10,956 nucleotides of DNA from Gonium pectorale (lineage: Eukaryota; Chlorophyta; Chlorophyceae; Chlamydomonadales; Volvocaceae): positions 112,636 through 123,591 of the forward strand of contig LSYV01000122.1 of assembly GCA_001584585.1 (NCBI GenBank), in the 5' to 3' direction. Made by a program: the position numbers and the translations under genes. Under the pieces are notes generated by a model. That model searched no databases and had not been told where the DNA came from. It saw only the letters and a list, made by a program, of their open reading frames with translations. This document shows, in pieces, positions 1 through 7,455 of this stretch. Every line of letters begins with the position of its first letter. Position 1 is the stretch's first letter.

Positions 1-1
1 T

Positions 2-348
2 CACTGCGCTGTACGGCGCGGAACCCCCGCCCGCCTGCCAGGTACAGGGGAGCTGCACTACGCGCCCCACCGGCCCACGGCGCACCGCCGACCCGCCGTC
101 CGGCCGTCCCAACGCCAGCCCTCGCCACCCACCACCCACCGGACTGAGATACCCCCCCCCACCCACACACACACAACCCGTCTCCCTTCGTCACTACCCC
201 CCCCCACCCCACACACACACACACCACGGCCCTCCCGCCAGGCCGCTGCCTGCACCTGCACTGGCTCCCGGGCGGCACCGACGACGACGCGCACAGCCCC
301 AGCTCAAAGGGGCAGCACGTGGTCCGGCGGACGCGGCATGCCCCCTGA
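2..348 (+). CDS. Possible 3' terminal exon(s) of an unidentified plus-strand gene (5' end outside window)
   Basis: A candidate last exon runs from 242, just after an acceptor preceded by a long C-rich tract (CCCGCCAG, AG at 240-241), to a TGA at 346-348. In the frame reading RCLHLHWLPGGTDDD, about 33 of 35 codons end in G or C, far above the other frames; this is the main support. A possible upstream exon ends at 40 with CAG|GTACAG. Joining 40 to 242 keeps a frame open (one base plus GC makes Gly), but GC3 in that short piece is weaker. The residues match no family I know. No TGTAA follows between 348 and the next gene, which counts against a normal 3' end here. GC-rich DNA can give such a frame by chance, so this remains a suggestion. 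Confidence 0.28.
149..232. repeat. Poly-C / CA microsatellite, two similar blocks
   Basis: Two consecutive blocks each have a run of C followed by ACCC and an (AC)n stretch, around 149-178 and 196-225. They look like an internal duplication of one microsatellite. If the exon at 242 is real, these blocks would be the pyrimidine-rich part of its preceding intron. Confidence 0.8.
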
Positions 349-495
349 GGCGGCATGGCCGCATGCGGTTGCCGTGTGGACAGCCCCTGTGGACCGGCGA
401 CGTGCTCCTCGCCTCAGACGCCAGCCCCTTCCCGGTTGCGATCAGGCGGCACCCCTCCCCTTCGGCGGCTGCAACTGCGCCTGTGCCTGAGTCTG

Positions 496-543
496 GCCTG
501 CCGTGTGGCCTGCCGTGTGGCCCGCCGTGTGGCCCGCCGATGT
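496..543. repeat. 12-bp tandem repeat, four units
   Basis: Four consecutive 12-bp units occupy 496-507, 508-519, 520-531 and 532-543. The first two are GCCTGCCGTGTG, the third has one T-to-C change, and the fourth is degenerate at its end. The unit length is a multiple of three, so all frames stay open through it, but no flanking coding signal is visible. Confidence 0.8.
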
Positions 544-1625
544 CCTAATTCCCATGTGGTCAGTGTCCAATGCGCGCCCTGGATCGCCAGCCCGCTGCCC
601 CGCTTGCCTCCCCTGGCTGGTGACACCAGGCGCTTACGGGACGCCAGCCAGCCCAGACCATCATCACCACCACCATCACTACCACCCCTTGGGGACCCAC
701 CGGCGCCGCCACCGCCCGCACCGCCACAGCGCTGCTGCGGCCGCTGCTCCGTGCGGCACGAGCCGAGGCGCGGGAGGCGACCTGCCGGGGGGCGGGGGCG
801 GGGGGAAGAGGGGGGCCTGGGGCTCCAAGAGCGCAGATGCTGGAAGTTATGGTGGTATGGGAAGGTGGCTTCGGGAGGGGGATGGTAAGGGGGTTGGGTC
901 GAACCGTCTGCTGCCGTCGCGGCTGCGGCGGGTCGCTGTTGGAGGGTTCTCCGGGGGGAGACTGTAGCCGTAGGAGGGAATGGCGCGCTGACAGGGTAAG
1001 TGGACTACGAAGACGGGTCCAGGAACGCGGGGGAAGCGTCCACAAGATGGATGCCGATGCAGGTGTGTGAGAGGATTGGCGGGATCGGGAGCGTGACACG
1101 GGGTCGATGGGTGACGCAGCATTCCACGGCTGGGGGTGGGAACAAGGGCGCGCTGACGACGGAGGAGGTGCGTCGCAACAATAACACGCTACATAATGTA
1201 TGGTGTAGGATGGTGGAGGGAGCGTTCGCTGCGGTTTGTTGGCGTTTCACTTCTGTGGCGCAGAGCCGAGCCCCACCTTGCGCGCTCCGCTACGCCAGCA
1301 AGCGCCACGCCCACTCTGCTGCTGCAGCACGTGCATCCTCGCGACTCCTTGCGCCTTTGAAGGGTGTTTGAGTTGCGCGTGGGGGAGGGGGTCGCGGCAC
1401 TGACTCGCGATGTCAGCGCCGTGCAAGCCGTGTCACTATTGCAGAATACCAAGCCCAGGGGTGTTGCACACAGCTTGCGGGAGTTTGCTATCCCGTACTG
1501 CCGTAACTTGCGCTAGCCCTGCGCAGAAGGCCAGCTGCTGGTTGCTCAGCATAGAGCGCAACATTGTAGACGACCGGGTCTAGTGTCCGCAAGCCCTTTC
1601 GCGCCCCTCAACCACTTTCCGAAAG

Positions 1626-1641
1626 CCTTCTGCGCCGAAGG
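1626..1641 (+). promoter_or_regulatory. Small hairpin just before the gene A start codon
   Basis: CCTTC (1626-1630) pairs with GAAGG (1637-1641) around a six-base loop and ends five bases before the ATG at 1647. If it lies in the 5' UTR it could affect start-site scanning. The stem is short and may be chance. Confidence 0.3.
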
Positions 1642-1646
1642 AAACA

Positions 1647-2360
1647 ATGGCCAAGGCGCAGGTCGAGCGCTGGGCTGCGGAGCACCCCACTGCCCCCCGC
1701 GTCGGCAGGTTCTTTGAGGTTCCGGCTAGCTTTCTCCTTCCGCGTCTTGCTGCGGGCATCGCGGCCGCGGGCGCTCTGTGGTACCTGAACGGCGCCATCT
1801 TCTGGAGCTACAAGCCGGAGACCCTGAGCCCGGAGTTCCGGGCTGAGCAGAAGAAGATTGGCGAGGTTGCGGTGAGCCGTGATGGGGTTCCGGCACGGAG
1901 GACGTCAGCGCCGCTGCCCTGCACGTGCGGCTTGGGCAGCGATGGGACTGTCTTCTCTGGCAGGGTCTGCCCCGGCTGGAGGGGCTTGGGTCTTGACCTT
2001 GGGGGACTCACGCTCGCGTCGCGCCCCGAGCACTCCGTGCTGCGATGCGCAGCAGCTAGCATGAAGCTTGGCATGCATTCCTGCCAATGTGTTCAATTTC
2101 GGCGTTTGCGAGTGAGACCATACAGCGGTACAATCAATGCAGCGCTGCTTACACCCCTTACGCAAAGAATCTGGCGCTTGTGTTAGCATTCGGATACGCC
2201 GTGGACTCTTTACTCTCGCGTGCCGCTTACATCCCACTGTGACGCCCCACCCACGCCCTCCCCACAGCAACGCATGAATGCCTCGCCGGTGTACCTCAAC
2301 CCCTTCACCAACCGGATACCCGGCAGCATCCTGGGCCCTGAGGACGCGAAGGACGACTGA
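1647..2360 (+). CDS. Gene A: small single-pass membrane protein, 105 aa, two exons
   Basis: Exon 1 is 1647-1871 (75 codons, donor GCG|GTGAGC). The intron is 1872-2267 (396 bp, acceptor CCCCACAG). Exon 2 is 2268-2360 (30 codons plus TGA). Both junctions fall between codons. The start lies in a good eukaryotic context (AAACA-ATG-G). The protein begins with a basic, amphipathic-looking segment rich in Ala and Arg. It then has one hydrophobic stretch at about residues 34-53 with aromatic ends (LWYLNGAIFW), a charged linker (about 60-74), and a polar tail with NPFTNRIPGS. Size and layout resemble nucleus-encoded accessory subunits of mitochondrial or plastid membrane complexes, but I do not recognise the family and this role is inference. 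Without splicing the frame would run on to a stop at 2184-2186, giving a 179-residue product with an unlikely tail. Confidence 0.75.
1872..2267 (+). other. Gene A intron
   Basis: This is a GT-AG intron of 396 bp with donor GTGAGC and a C-rich acceptor tract ending CCCCACAG. It joins two codon-aligned exons (phase 0). No gene or repeat is evident inside it. Confidence 0.75.
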
Positions 2361-2523
2361 GGTTGCCCGCGAGCAATAGGGCGGGAGGCAGCATGCCGGC
2401 GGAGCGGGTTGGAGGAAGTGACGGGCACGTGGCCATCCCCTCCACCGGACAGAGCTCGATCCTGAAAGGCGGTCTCTCAGTGCGCGCACTCTTGCGGAGT
2501 GCTCTGGCTTAGCTCCTGTAGAT

Positions 2524-2528
2524 TGTAA
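2524..2528 (+). terminator. Putative poly(A) signal TGTAA of gene A
   Basis: TGTAA is the usual poly(A) signal in chlorophyte green algae. This copy lies 164 bases after the gene A stop codon, a plausible 3' UTR length, and is the first TGTAA after that stop on this strand. Confidence 0.6.
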
Positions 2529-2896
2529 TCCGCGTGGGTGGTTGTGCTTCAGTTCGAGTTTGTGGGGGTGCACCTGTGGGCGTGCGGCTACTACGACAGC
2601 GCTTGGACCCTGGCGTGTCCTCGGTTGGTGGTGCACAGCCAGCAGACGTGAAAATTTGGCTGTGCAGCTGATGTGTATTTCACGTGTACGGCCAGGGGCA
2701 TCTTAAGGGCCAACGGGCCTGCGTCTGGCGGCAAGGGTTTGCGGGGCTCCCCGCTTTCGCTGCCTGCGCGGCTCACGGCTTCACCACAAAGTGGAGGGGA
2801 ACATTCCGGCCGCGCATGTTTGACGGCTCCAGGGCCGCTGGCAGCGTGCAACTGCGGGTCGTGGCTGGGCGCGAAGCTGCGTGGCGCCTGGAGCTT

Positions 2897-2972
2897 TCCT
2901 GGTTGCTGCCCTGGTTGCTGAGGTTCCTGCTTGCTGCCCTGGTTGCTGCCCTGCTTGCTGCCCTGGTCGCTA
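2897..2972. repeat. 12-bp tandem repeat with one interrupted unit
   Basis: The unit is CCCTGGTTGCTG. Copies start at 2897, 2909, 2937, 2949 and 2961 with one or two changes each, and a 16-bp variant fills 2921-2936. In one plus-strand frame it reads as a Leu/Ala-rich hydrophobic stretch, but no neighbouring sequence supports a protein. Confidence 0.8.
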
Positions 2973-3314
2973 CGGGCTGAGCAGTGTGCACCGCACGCCT
3001 GGCGTTGTGTGTGCTGTCGCGGGCGATGTGCACAGGGCCCGGGGCTGCCGTCGGTCCTTGCAAGCATAGCCAGTAGCGTTGGTCAACGACCCTGTTTGTA
3101 AGTCCCCTCGCATGGAAGGTCTCTCACGGGCGCGCATCGATGAAGCAGCGGAGCGGTGCGGTGCCTAGCAGCACGTCTTGTGCGCTGGGGTGGGTGCGTT
3201 GGCGGCCCGCGCCCGGGAACCGGGCCTCGAGGCGGGGCCTCCAATGGGCGCAAGGGGCACCCATCAGGCGTGGCGCCAGCACAGCCATGGTGCCCGGCAG
3301 TGTCTTGCAGCTAG

Positions 3315-3361
3315 CGGCGGACAGGAATAGTACGGCATAGTCGGCGGACAGGAATAGTACG
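3315..3361. repeat. 20-bp direct repeat, period 27
   Basis: CGGCGGACAGGAATAGTACG occurs exactly at 3315-3334 and 3342-3361. A third, partial match (CGGCGG) follows at 3369. Confidence 0.85.
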
Positions 3362-3534
3362 CCCTTGTCGGCGGTGGGCCCTCTGTTGCCAAATGCCACC
3401 TTCAAGATCGACTTTGATCCAGAGATCCCTGTTCGGCCCTGCCTTTAACACGTCCGGCCGCCGCCGCAACCAAACCGTGCGTACCGGCGCTTGCCGCATT
3501 CCGCGGAGCAAAAAGAGAATTCTGCAGAGATAGA

Positions 3535-3605
3535 GGGAGCCCGCCTCTACGGCCATACACACCCGGACGCGCGACGTTATCAGTAGGGCGGGCGGGTAAA
3601 ACTGA
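3535..3605 (-). repeat. Dispersed repeat R, copy 1 (minus orientation)
   Basis: Read on the minus strand this contains ACCCGCC, then GTATGGCCGTAGAGGC, then GCTCCCT. The 16-base core matches copy 2 at about 5130-5190 exactly, and spaced matches continue on both sides. It is probably an old transposable-element fragment, with no coding or terminal-repeat evidence. Confidence 0.55.
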
Positions 3606-4510
3606 AGGCATGTGACGGAGCACTCAAAGCGCCTGCCCTTTTCAACATCGTAAGGAACAGCCAAATGCCGATACGCGGATGCAAATGTATAAATATGTGT
3701 TATGCGGCCGCCGCTGACATTCGCCCGCACGCCTGTCGTGCACAGTGCCGCCAGACCGCGTGACGCACGCAGTGAAGCCCGCAAGATGGACGCGAGGGAG
3801 AGCCAGCGGCGGTGCCACTGCTGCCACCGCTGAACAGGAGGGCGGGGCAGCCCTTTACGGGGCGGGCGATGCCGGTGGCCAGCTTCCACATCGCACGCTG
3901 TCCGAGGGGGAGGCGGAGACGGTCCGGATGGCTACTGCCACCGCCTCGTCGCCCTATGGCGAAGGCACAGCGCATGGCGGCGATGGGGCAGGACGCGATG
4001 GTGGCGGGCTGGCGGCGGCCATGTCGTGGCCAGGAGCGTGGACGTGGCGAGACTCATCGTCGAAGCAGCGGGCTTGCCATCTGAGATGCCAGTGGCGCTC
4101 CCGACGACTTCCCATTCCCGGGGGCGACGAGTCGCTTAACCTGGCGACAGCGGCCATTCCGGCCAAGGCGGCTGGGTTGGCCGACCGCCGGTAGAAGCGG
4201 CGGCTGAGCCGCAGCGACACCGGCTAGGGCGAGGCTGCAGGGGACACCGACGCGGAGGCGGGTCCGTCCCCGCGCACGGACTGCGGTGATGCCGGTGCAG
4301 GGCCTACAGACGTCGAAGCTGGCGAGCCCGCTGCGGGAGGCCATTGGGACTGGGCGGGAGACGATGGAGCCACAGCCTCGCGGCGGGTGGAATGCGCTTC
4401 CAGATCGCTCTGAGATTACCCCCGCCGCCGACGCGCCTGCCGGGGCGGCGACGGCGGCCACACCGCCGCCGGTAAAGAGCGCTGGGCCTTGGGCGGCATG
4501 GCGGCCACTC

Positions 4511-4602
4511 CTGTAACCTGTAACCTGTAACCTGTAACCTGTAACCTGTAACCTGTAACCTGTAACCTGTAACCTGTAACATGGGTAGTTGTAACCTGTA
4601 AC
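4511..4602. repeat. 7-bp tandem array CTGTAAC, ten perfect units plus two
   Basis: Ten perfect head-to-tail copies of CTGTAAC fill 4511-4580. After ten unrelated bases come about two more copies (4590-4602). The reverse complement is (TTACAGG)n, which has the length and G-strand bias of plant-type telomere repeats (TTTAGGG) but not their sequence. Each plus-strand unit also contains TGTAA, the algal poly(A) signal, so the array presents it twelve times. On the minus strand it stays open in all frames and reads as a seven-residue peptide repeat (TGYRLQV). Confidence 0.95.
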
Positions 4603-4958
4603 CTGCCTTCGGGGTAAACCGCACTTGCGCGCTCATCCCTCGGACGTGTCAAGGGCTCGATCGGAGGACGCCCAGCGCGCAGCGTACTAGTGCAGGAAGC
4701 ATCCGTAATCCGTAAAGCACCTGCATCCATTCATATGCGCCGGCATTGCTGCTTACCGAAAGCACTCCCGGCTTAACACCAGTCTTGTTATCTCCTCCCT
4801 GTCAGGCGTCCACCCGACGAACGAAGGGTCACAGGGAAACCCACGCGACGCAACCCCATACAGGCATCCGTTCACCGCCTTCCGGATCCGGTGCTGTCCA
4901 GATTCACGGAAAGAAGTCCGGATCCGTGCAGGCCGGCACCCTGAATGCCCGAAGGGGC

Positions 4959-5142
4959 CACGCCGTGGAGAAGGGGGCTAACCGAGTGCACCGCCACCCG
5001 GTGCGTGAGACAAGCAACCTTTCTTCTGTGGAAAGGTTACGGGATGAGGGGCGAAAAAGGGCGCAGCAGAGACCTTCACGACGCCGTGGCGAAGGGGACT
5101 CGAGCGCACCGCGCACCGCAGGTCCACCCGCCACCCGGTCGG
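4959..5142. repeat. Diverged direct duplication, period about 120 bp
   Basis: Segment 4959-5006 (ACGCCGTGGAGAAGGGGG, then GAGTGCACCGCCACCCGGT) is repeated with changes and a small insertion at 5079-5142 (ACGCCGTGGCGAAGGGGA, then GAGCGCACCGC and later CGCCACCCGGT). The second copy runs directly into copy 2 of dispersed repeat R. Confidence 0.55.
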
Positions 5143-5190
5143 CGACGACCGTATGGCCGTAGAGGCTGCCTTCCCTGTTTCTGTTTCCTT
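5130..5190 (+). repeat. Dispersed repeat R, copy 2 (plus orientation)
   Basis: It holds CCCGCCACCCGG, then GTATGGCCGTAGAGGC, then GCCTTCCCTG. The core is identical to the minus strand of copy 1 and close to the minus strand of copy 3. It lies in opposite orientation to both. Confidence 0.55.
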
Positions 5191-5356
5191 TCTGGTCGAC
5201 AAGACCCAAGCATTTTCCCAGCAAACGGAAAGCCCAACGGTGCGGTCCCCAACATCAAATGGTACCGTAAGCTTGCGCCGGCCGGTGCCTACCCATGCCG
5301 AATTGGGCACGTCGGCGCACGTACCGCACAACACGGGACACGCGAGGCGGTTTGCG

Positions 5357-5426
5357 TGGCCGCCGGCGAGAGCGCTGCCCGCTATGCGTGGCCGCCGGCG
5401 AGAGCGCTGCCCGCTATGCGTGGCCG
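5357..5426. repeat. 32-bp perfect tandem duplication
   Basis: The 32-bp unit, beginning TGGCCGCCGGCGAGAGCG and ending CTATGCG, is present at 5357-5388 and again, identical, at 5389-5420. The first six bases of a third unit follow (5421-5426). Perfect identity implies a recent event compared with the decayed repeats nearby. Confidence 0.9.
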
Positions 5427-5729
5427 TTACCACCTTTGCAACCTGCCCGCACACGGGACATCTTTTCCTCGGCAGCAAAGCAAAGCCAAACCAGCAACGC
5501 CTGTGTTGAGAAGGAACAACGCATACGACGAGCGTAAGCGCGAAAGTGATGATGTCGTGGTAGGACCCACCTCCAGAGGTAGTCGAAGGGGTGATGTCTC
5601 TGCATGTTAGTTCGGCGGCGGCCACCACGGCTGCGTGGTGCGACACGCCGGTGACGCGGCATCCCGTAAATGCTCTGTCCCCGACACAAGAAACACGCCA
5701 AGCAACATTAGAGTAAGGGCAGACATGGG

Positions 5730-5800
5730 AAGGCCTTCCTTTACGGACATACACGCCCGAAGGTGCGACTCCGCCAGTAGGGCGGCGGGTACAAGGCACG
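5730..5800 (-). repeat. Dispersed repeat R, copy 3 (minus orientation)
   Basis: On the minus strand this reads ACCCGCCGCCCTACT, then GGGCGTGTATGTCCGTAAAGG, which aligns with copy 1 (ACCCGCCCGCCCTACT, then GGGTGTGTATGGCCGTAGAGG) and with copy 2. Similarity seems to continue some 25 bases further on the ACCCGCC side. Confidence 0.5.
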
Positions 5801-5832
5801 GCGCGCGACGGCGACGAGCGGACGGGCCCTCC

Positions 5833-5975
5833 CGCATCGGTCTTTGATAAGCAGCAGCAGCAGAAAGCACCGACGAGCCGATGTTGCGTATTGCAGCCGC
5901 GTCGCATCAGTGTTTGATGAGCAGCGGCAGCAGCAGTAGCAACAGCAAGCATGAACAAACCGTGTTGCAGCCGCG
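5833..5975. repeat. About 70-bp diverged tandem duplication with CAG repeats
   Basis: Copy 1 (5833-5901) and copy 2 (5903-5975) both start CGCATC, continue GTTTGATGAGCAGC or a close variant, hold a CAG-rich run, and end TTGCAGCCGCG. The CAG/CTG run gives Leu- and Cys-rich minus-strand frames that look coding but are explained by the repeat. Confidence 0.7.
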
Positions 5976-6087
5976 GCCTGCCTCCTGCACGTACGGCCCA
6001 AAACCGGCAGGCTCAATGTAACCAGACCCAGGCAACCACCCAGGAGCACCACAGAGGATTGGCAACTGAAAGCGGCAACCTGACTGC

Positions 6088-6150
6088 CGCCGGATACTGC
6101 CGTACTGGCGCTCAGCAGTGCCTTCCCTGCTCCCTGTCCCTCGGGGCCCA
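6088..6150 (+). repeat. Possible dispersed repeat R, copy 4 (plus orientation)
   Basis: GTACTGGCGCTCAGCAGTGCCTTCCCTG resembles the core and right side of copy 2, sharing GCCTTCCCTG exactly and spaced matches around it. It is the weakest of the four copies. Confidence 0.3.
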
Positions 6151-6915
6151 ACGGCTCCTGCACGCATCGCCATGCGAGAAGAGCAACCCTGGTAGGCCAC
6201 CGCCCGGTCACCGCAAGCAAGGACTCAAACCGAGCCGGGACATCTGGCAAGATCTGGAGGAACCAAAGCCACGAGACATGCATCCCCACGAAACGCAACG
6301 CCGGTGGCGGCACACGCCTGCCGTACGAACAAACGAACAGCAGTCTCCTCACGGTACAAAGGCGGCGGCACCTCGTAGCTCACACTCCACGACGTGCGTG
6401 CGTCTTCAAGCCTCCAACCTGTAAGTACCACCGGCACATACGCAGTCGTCGGAAGCACAAGATACTGTGTCCACCCGCCACCACATGCGGGTCCGCACAC
6501 CCAGTGCTGCCGGCTCTTGGGCACGCGTGCACGAGCGTCCACACGGCAGCGTCAACCCGAGCCGCCGGGACCCCATAGCCTTCTTCCCGCTATCGCTTAC
6601 ACTGCAACATGCGACGCAGGTAGCTGCTTCGATGCACGACGGGCACACGTTACCGGTACCAACCACAATCCACTCTGCAGCCTGCTTGCACAAAGAATAC
6701 ATGGCAGGGCATATGGACGCGCTGTCGCTAGCCCCTCAGTAGCCACGTTGAGCGGCCAAACAGAAGTATCGGTACGGCGCCAGCACATACGGTACGGTAC
6801 ACAGAACGGCCATGCACCCACCGACTTGGTCCCGTCACCAGAAAGTCAGAACCGTAGTCAGGTATAACACGGCAGACGCTTTGCGGCAGATGCTTCGCGA
6901 CAGACGAGACGCTGC

Positions 6916-7455
6916 ATGAGAATCTGGCGGCGCAACTGCGGCGGGGGTTGACAGCACTGCCAATGCCGTACACATAGATAGGGAGCCCTAAGATACCCAT
7001 AGGAGGCTGTTACTAGAACGCAAAACCACAGGCACGCTGCTGCCTATTGTCTCAGCGGCGAGTGTGGCTAGCAGAGTAGATCAGAACCTAAACTTGGTCT
7101 CCACAGCGCCTGAACGACCGGTTTGCTCCCCAACGACCTGTCTGCTCCCCATGTTCGGCTCCCCGTATCCACACCTTCCTCACTGGTATAGGCGCTTCGT
7201 AAGAGTCTGGCGCAACTAGGCGGGGGTAGCACAGCCATGCAGCGGTACACAGGGGGGGGGGGCCCGTACGAGCCTGCCATTGTATTGCGCGACCACACTG
7301 CTGCTGCGCACGTGCTGCTTGATTTCCCGGGTGGCGAGTTTGACTGGTATGGTACTTCAGAAAAGGAACTCTGCCTCCCAAGCACGTGAACGACCAGCTT
7401 GCTCTCCAATGCGGCTTCCATCATCCTATCCATCCTCACTTGTAGCGGCGCTGCA
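6916..7455. repeat. Diverged tandem duplication, unit about 260-280 bp, reaching into the end of gene B
   Basis: Copy 1 (about 6916-7195) and copy 2 (about 7200-7455) share, in order, TCTGGC...GCAACT...GGCGGGGGT, a GTACACA segment, CTGCTGC, GGCGAGT, ACTTCAG or ATCAGA, TGAACGACC followed by a TTGCTC variant, and finally CATCCTCACT or CTTCCTCACT with TAG..GCGC. Copy 2 overlaps the gene B stop codon (7436-7438) and its last codons, so the last part of gene B and its 3' flank seem to have been duplicated outward, with decay of the outer copy. Confidence 0.5.

Larger units (their letters stand above)
349..1646. other. Gene-free stretch upstream of gene A
   Basis: I find no supportable gene here. 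Several frames are open for 150-180 codons on both strands around 355-1100, but they overlap one another, are rich in Arg, Pro and Ser, and show no domain. The stretch holds the 12-bp tandem repeat at 496, a CAT/CAC-rich trinucleotide tract at about 659-690, and purine-rich DNA at 770-960. A small AT-rich patch at about 1178-1204 includes the palindrome TACATAATGTA (1190-1200). The last few hundred bases should contain the promoter and 5' UTR of gene A, but I see no clear TATA box. Confidence 0.5.
2529..7435. other. Gene-poor, repeat-rich intergenic stretch
   Basis: No frame in this stretch of nearly 5 kb shows a recognisable domain, and the long open frames (for example minus 4978-5958 and minus 3311-3889) run through repeats and overlap each other. 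It contains local tandem duplications (2897, 3315, 4959, 5357, 5833, 6916-7455), the CTGTAAC array at 4511, and a dispersed repeat in both orientations (about 3535, 5130, 5730, 6088). From about 4700 on, GC is visibly lower than in the gene-bearing flanks. The picture fits decayed transposable elements with slippage repeats. Fragments of a gene or a non-coding RNA cannot be excluded. Confidence 0.6.

Noticed and set aside
897..912. GGTTCGACCC on the minus strand, similar to a tRNA B box
   Set aside because: No A box, no acceptor stem and no cloverleaf around it.
2684..2980. Frame with a hydrophobic Leu/Ala repeat resembling a membrane protein
   Set aside because: The hydrophobic part is a 12-bp tandem repeat and the rest has no coding signal.
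3311..3889. 192-codon open frame on the minus strand
   Set aside because: It contains a direct repeat and a copy of dispersed repeat R, with no recognisable family; long stop-free runs are expected in GC-rich DNA.
3745..4194. 149-codon plus-strand frame and overlapping minus-strand frames
   Set aside because: All are Arg/Ala/Gly-rich without motif, and similar open frames exist on both strands.
4881..4926. TCCGGATCCG twice, a possible terminal inverted repeat pair
   Set aside because: It is a short self-complementary 10-mer 36 bp apart with no further similarity around it.
4511..5426. CRISPR-like or canonical telomere array
   Set aside because: The repeats are contiguous with no spacers, the genome is eukaryotic, and the 7-bp unit is not TTTAGGG or TTTTAGGG.
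4978..5958. 326-codon open frame on the minus strand
   Set aside because: It runs through several tandem and dispersed repeats, has Cys/Leu runs from CAG repeats, shows no domain, and overlaps other equally open frames.
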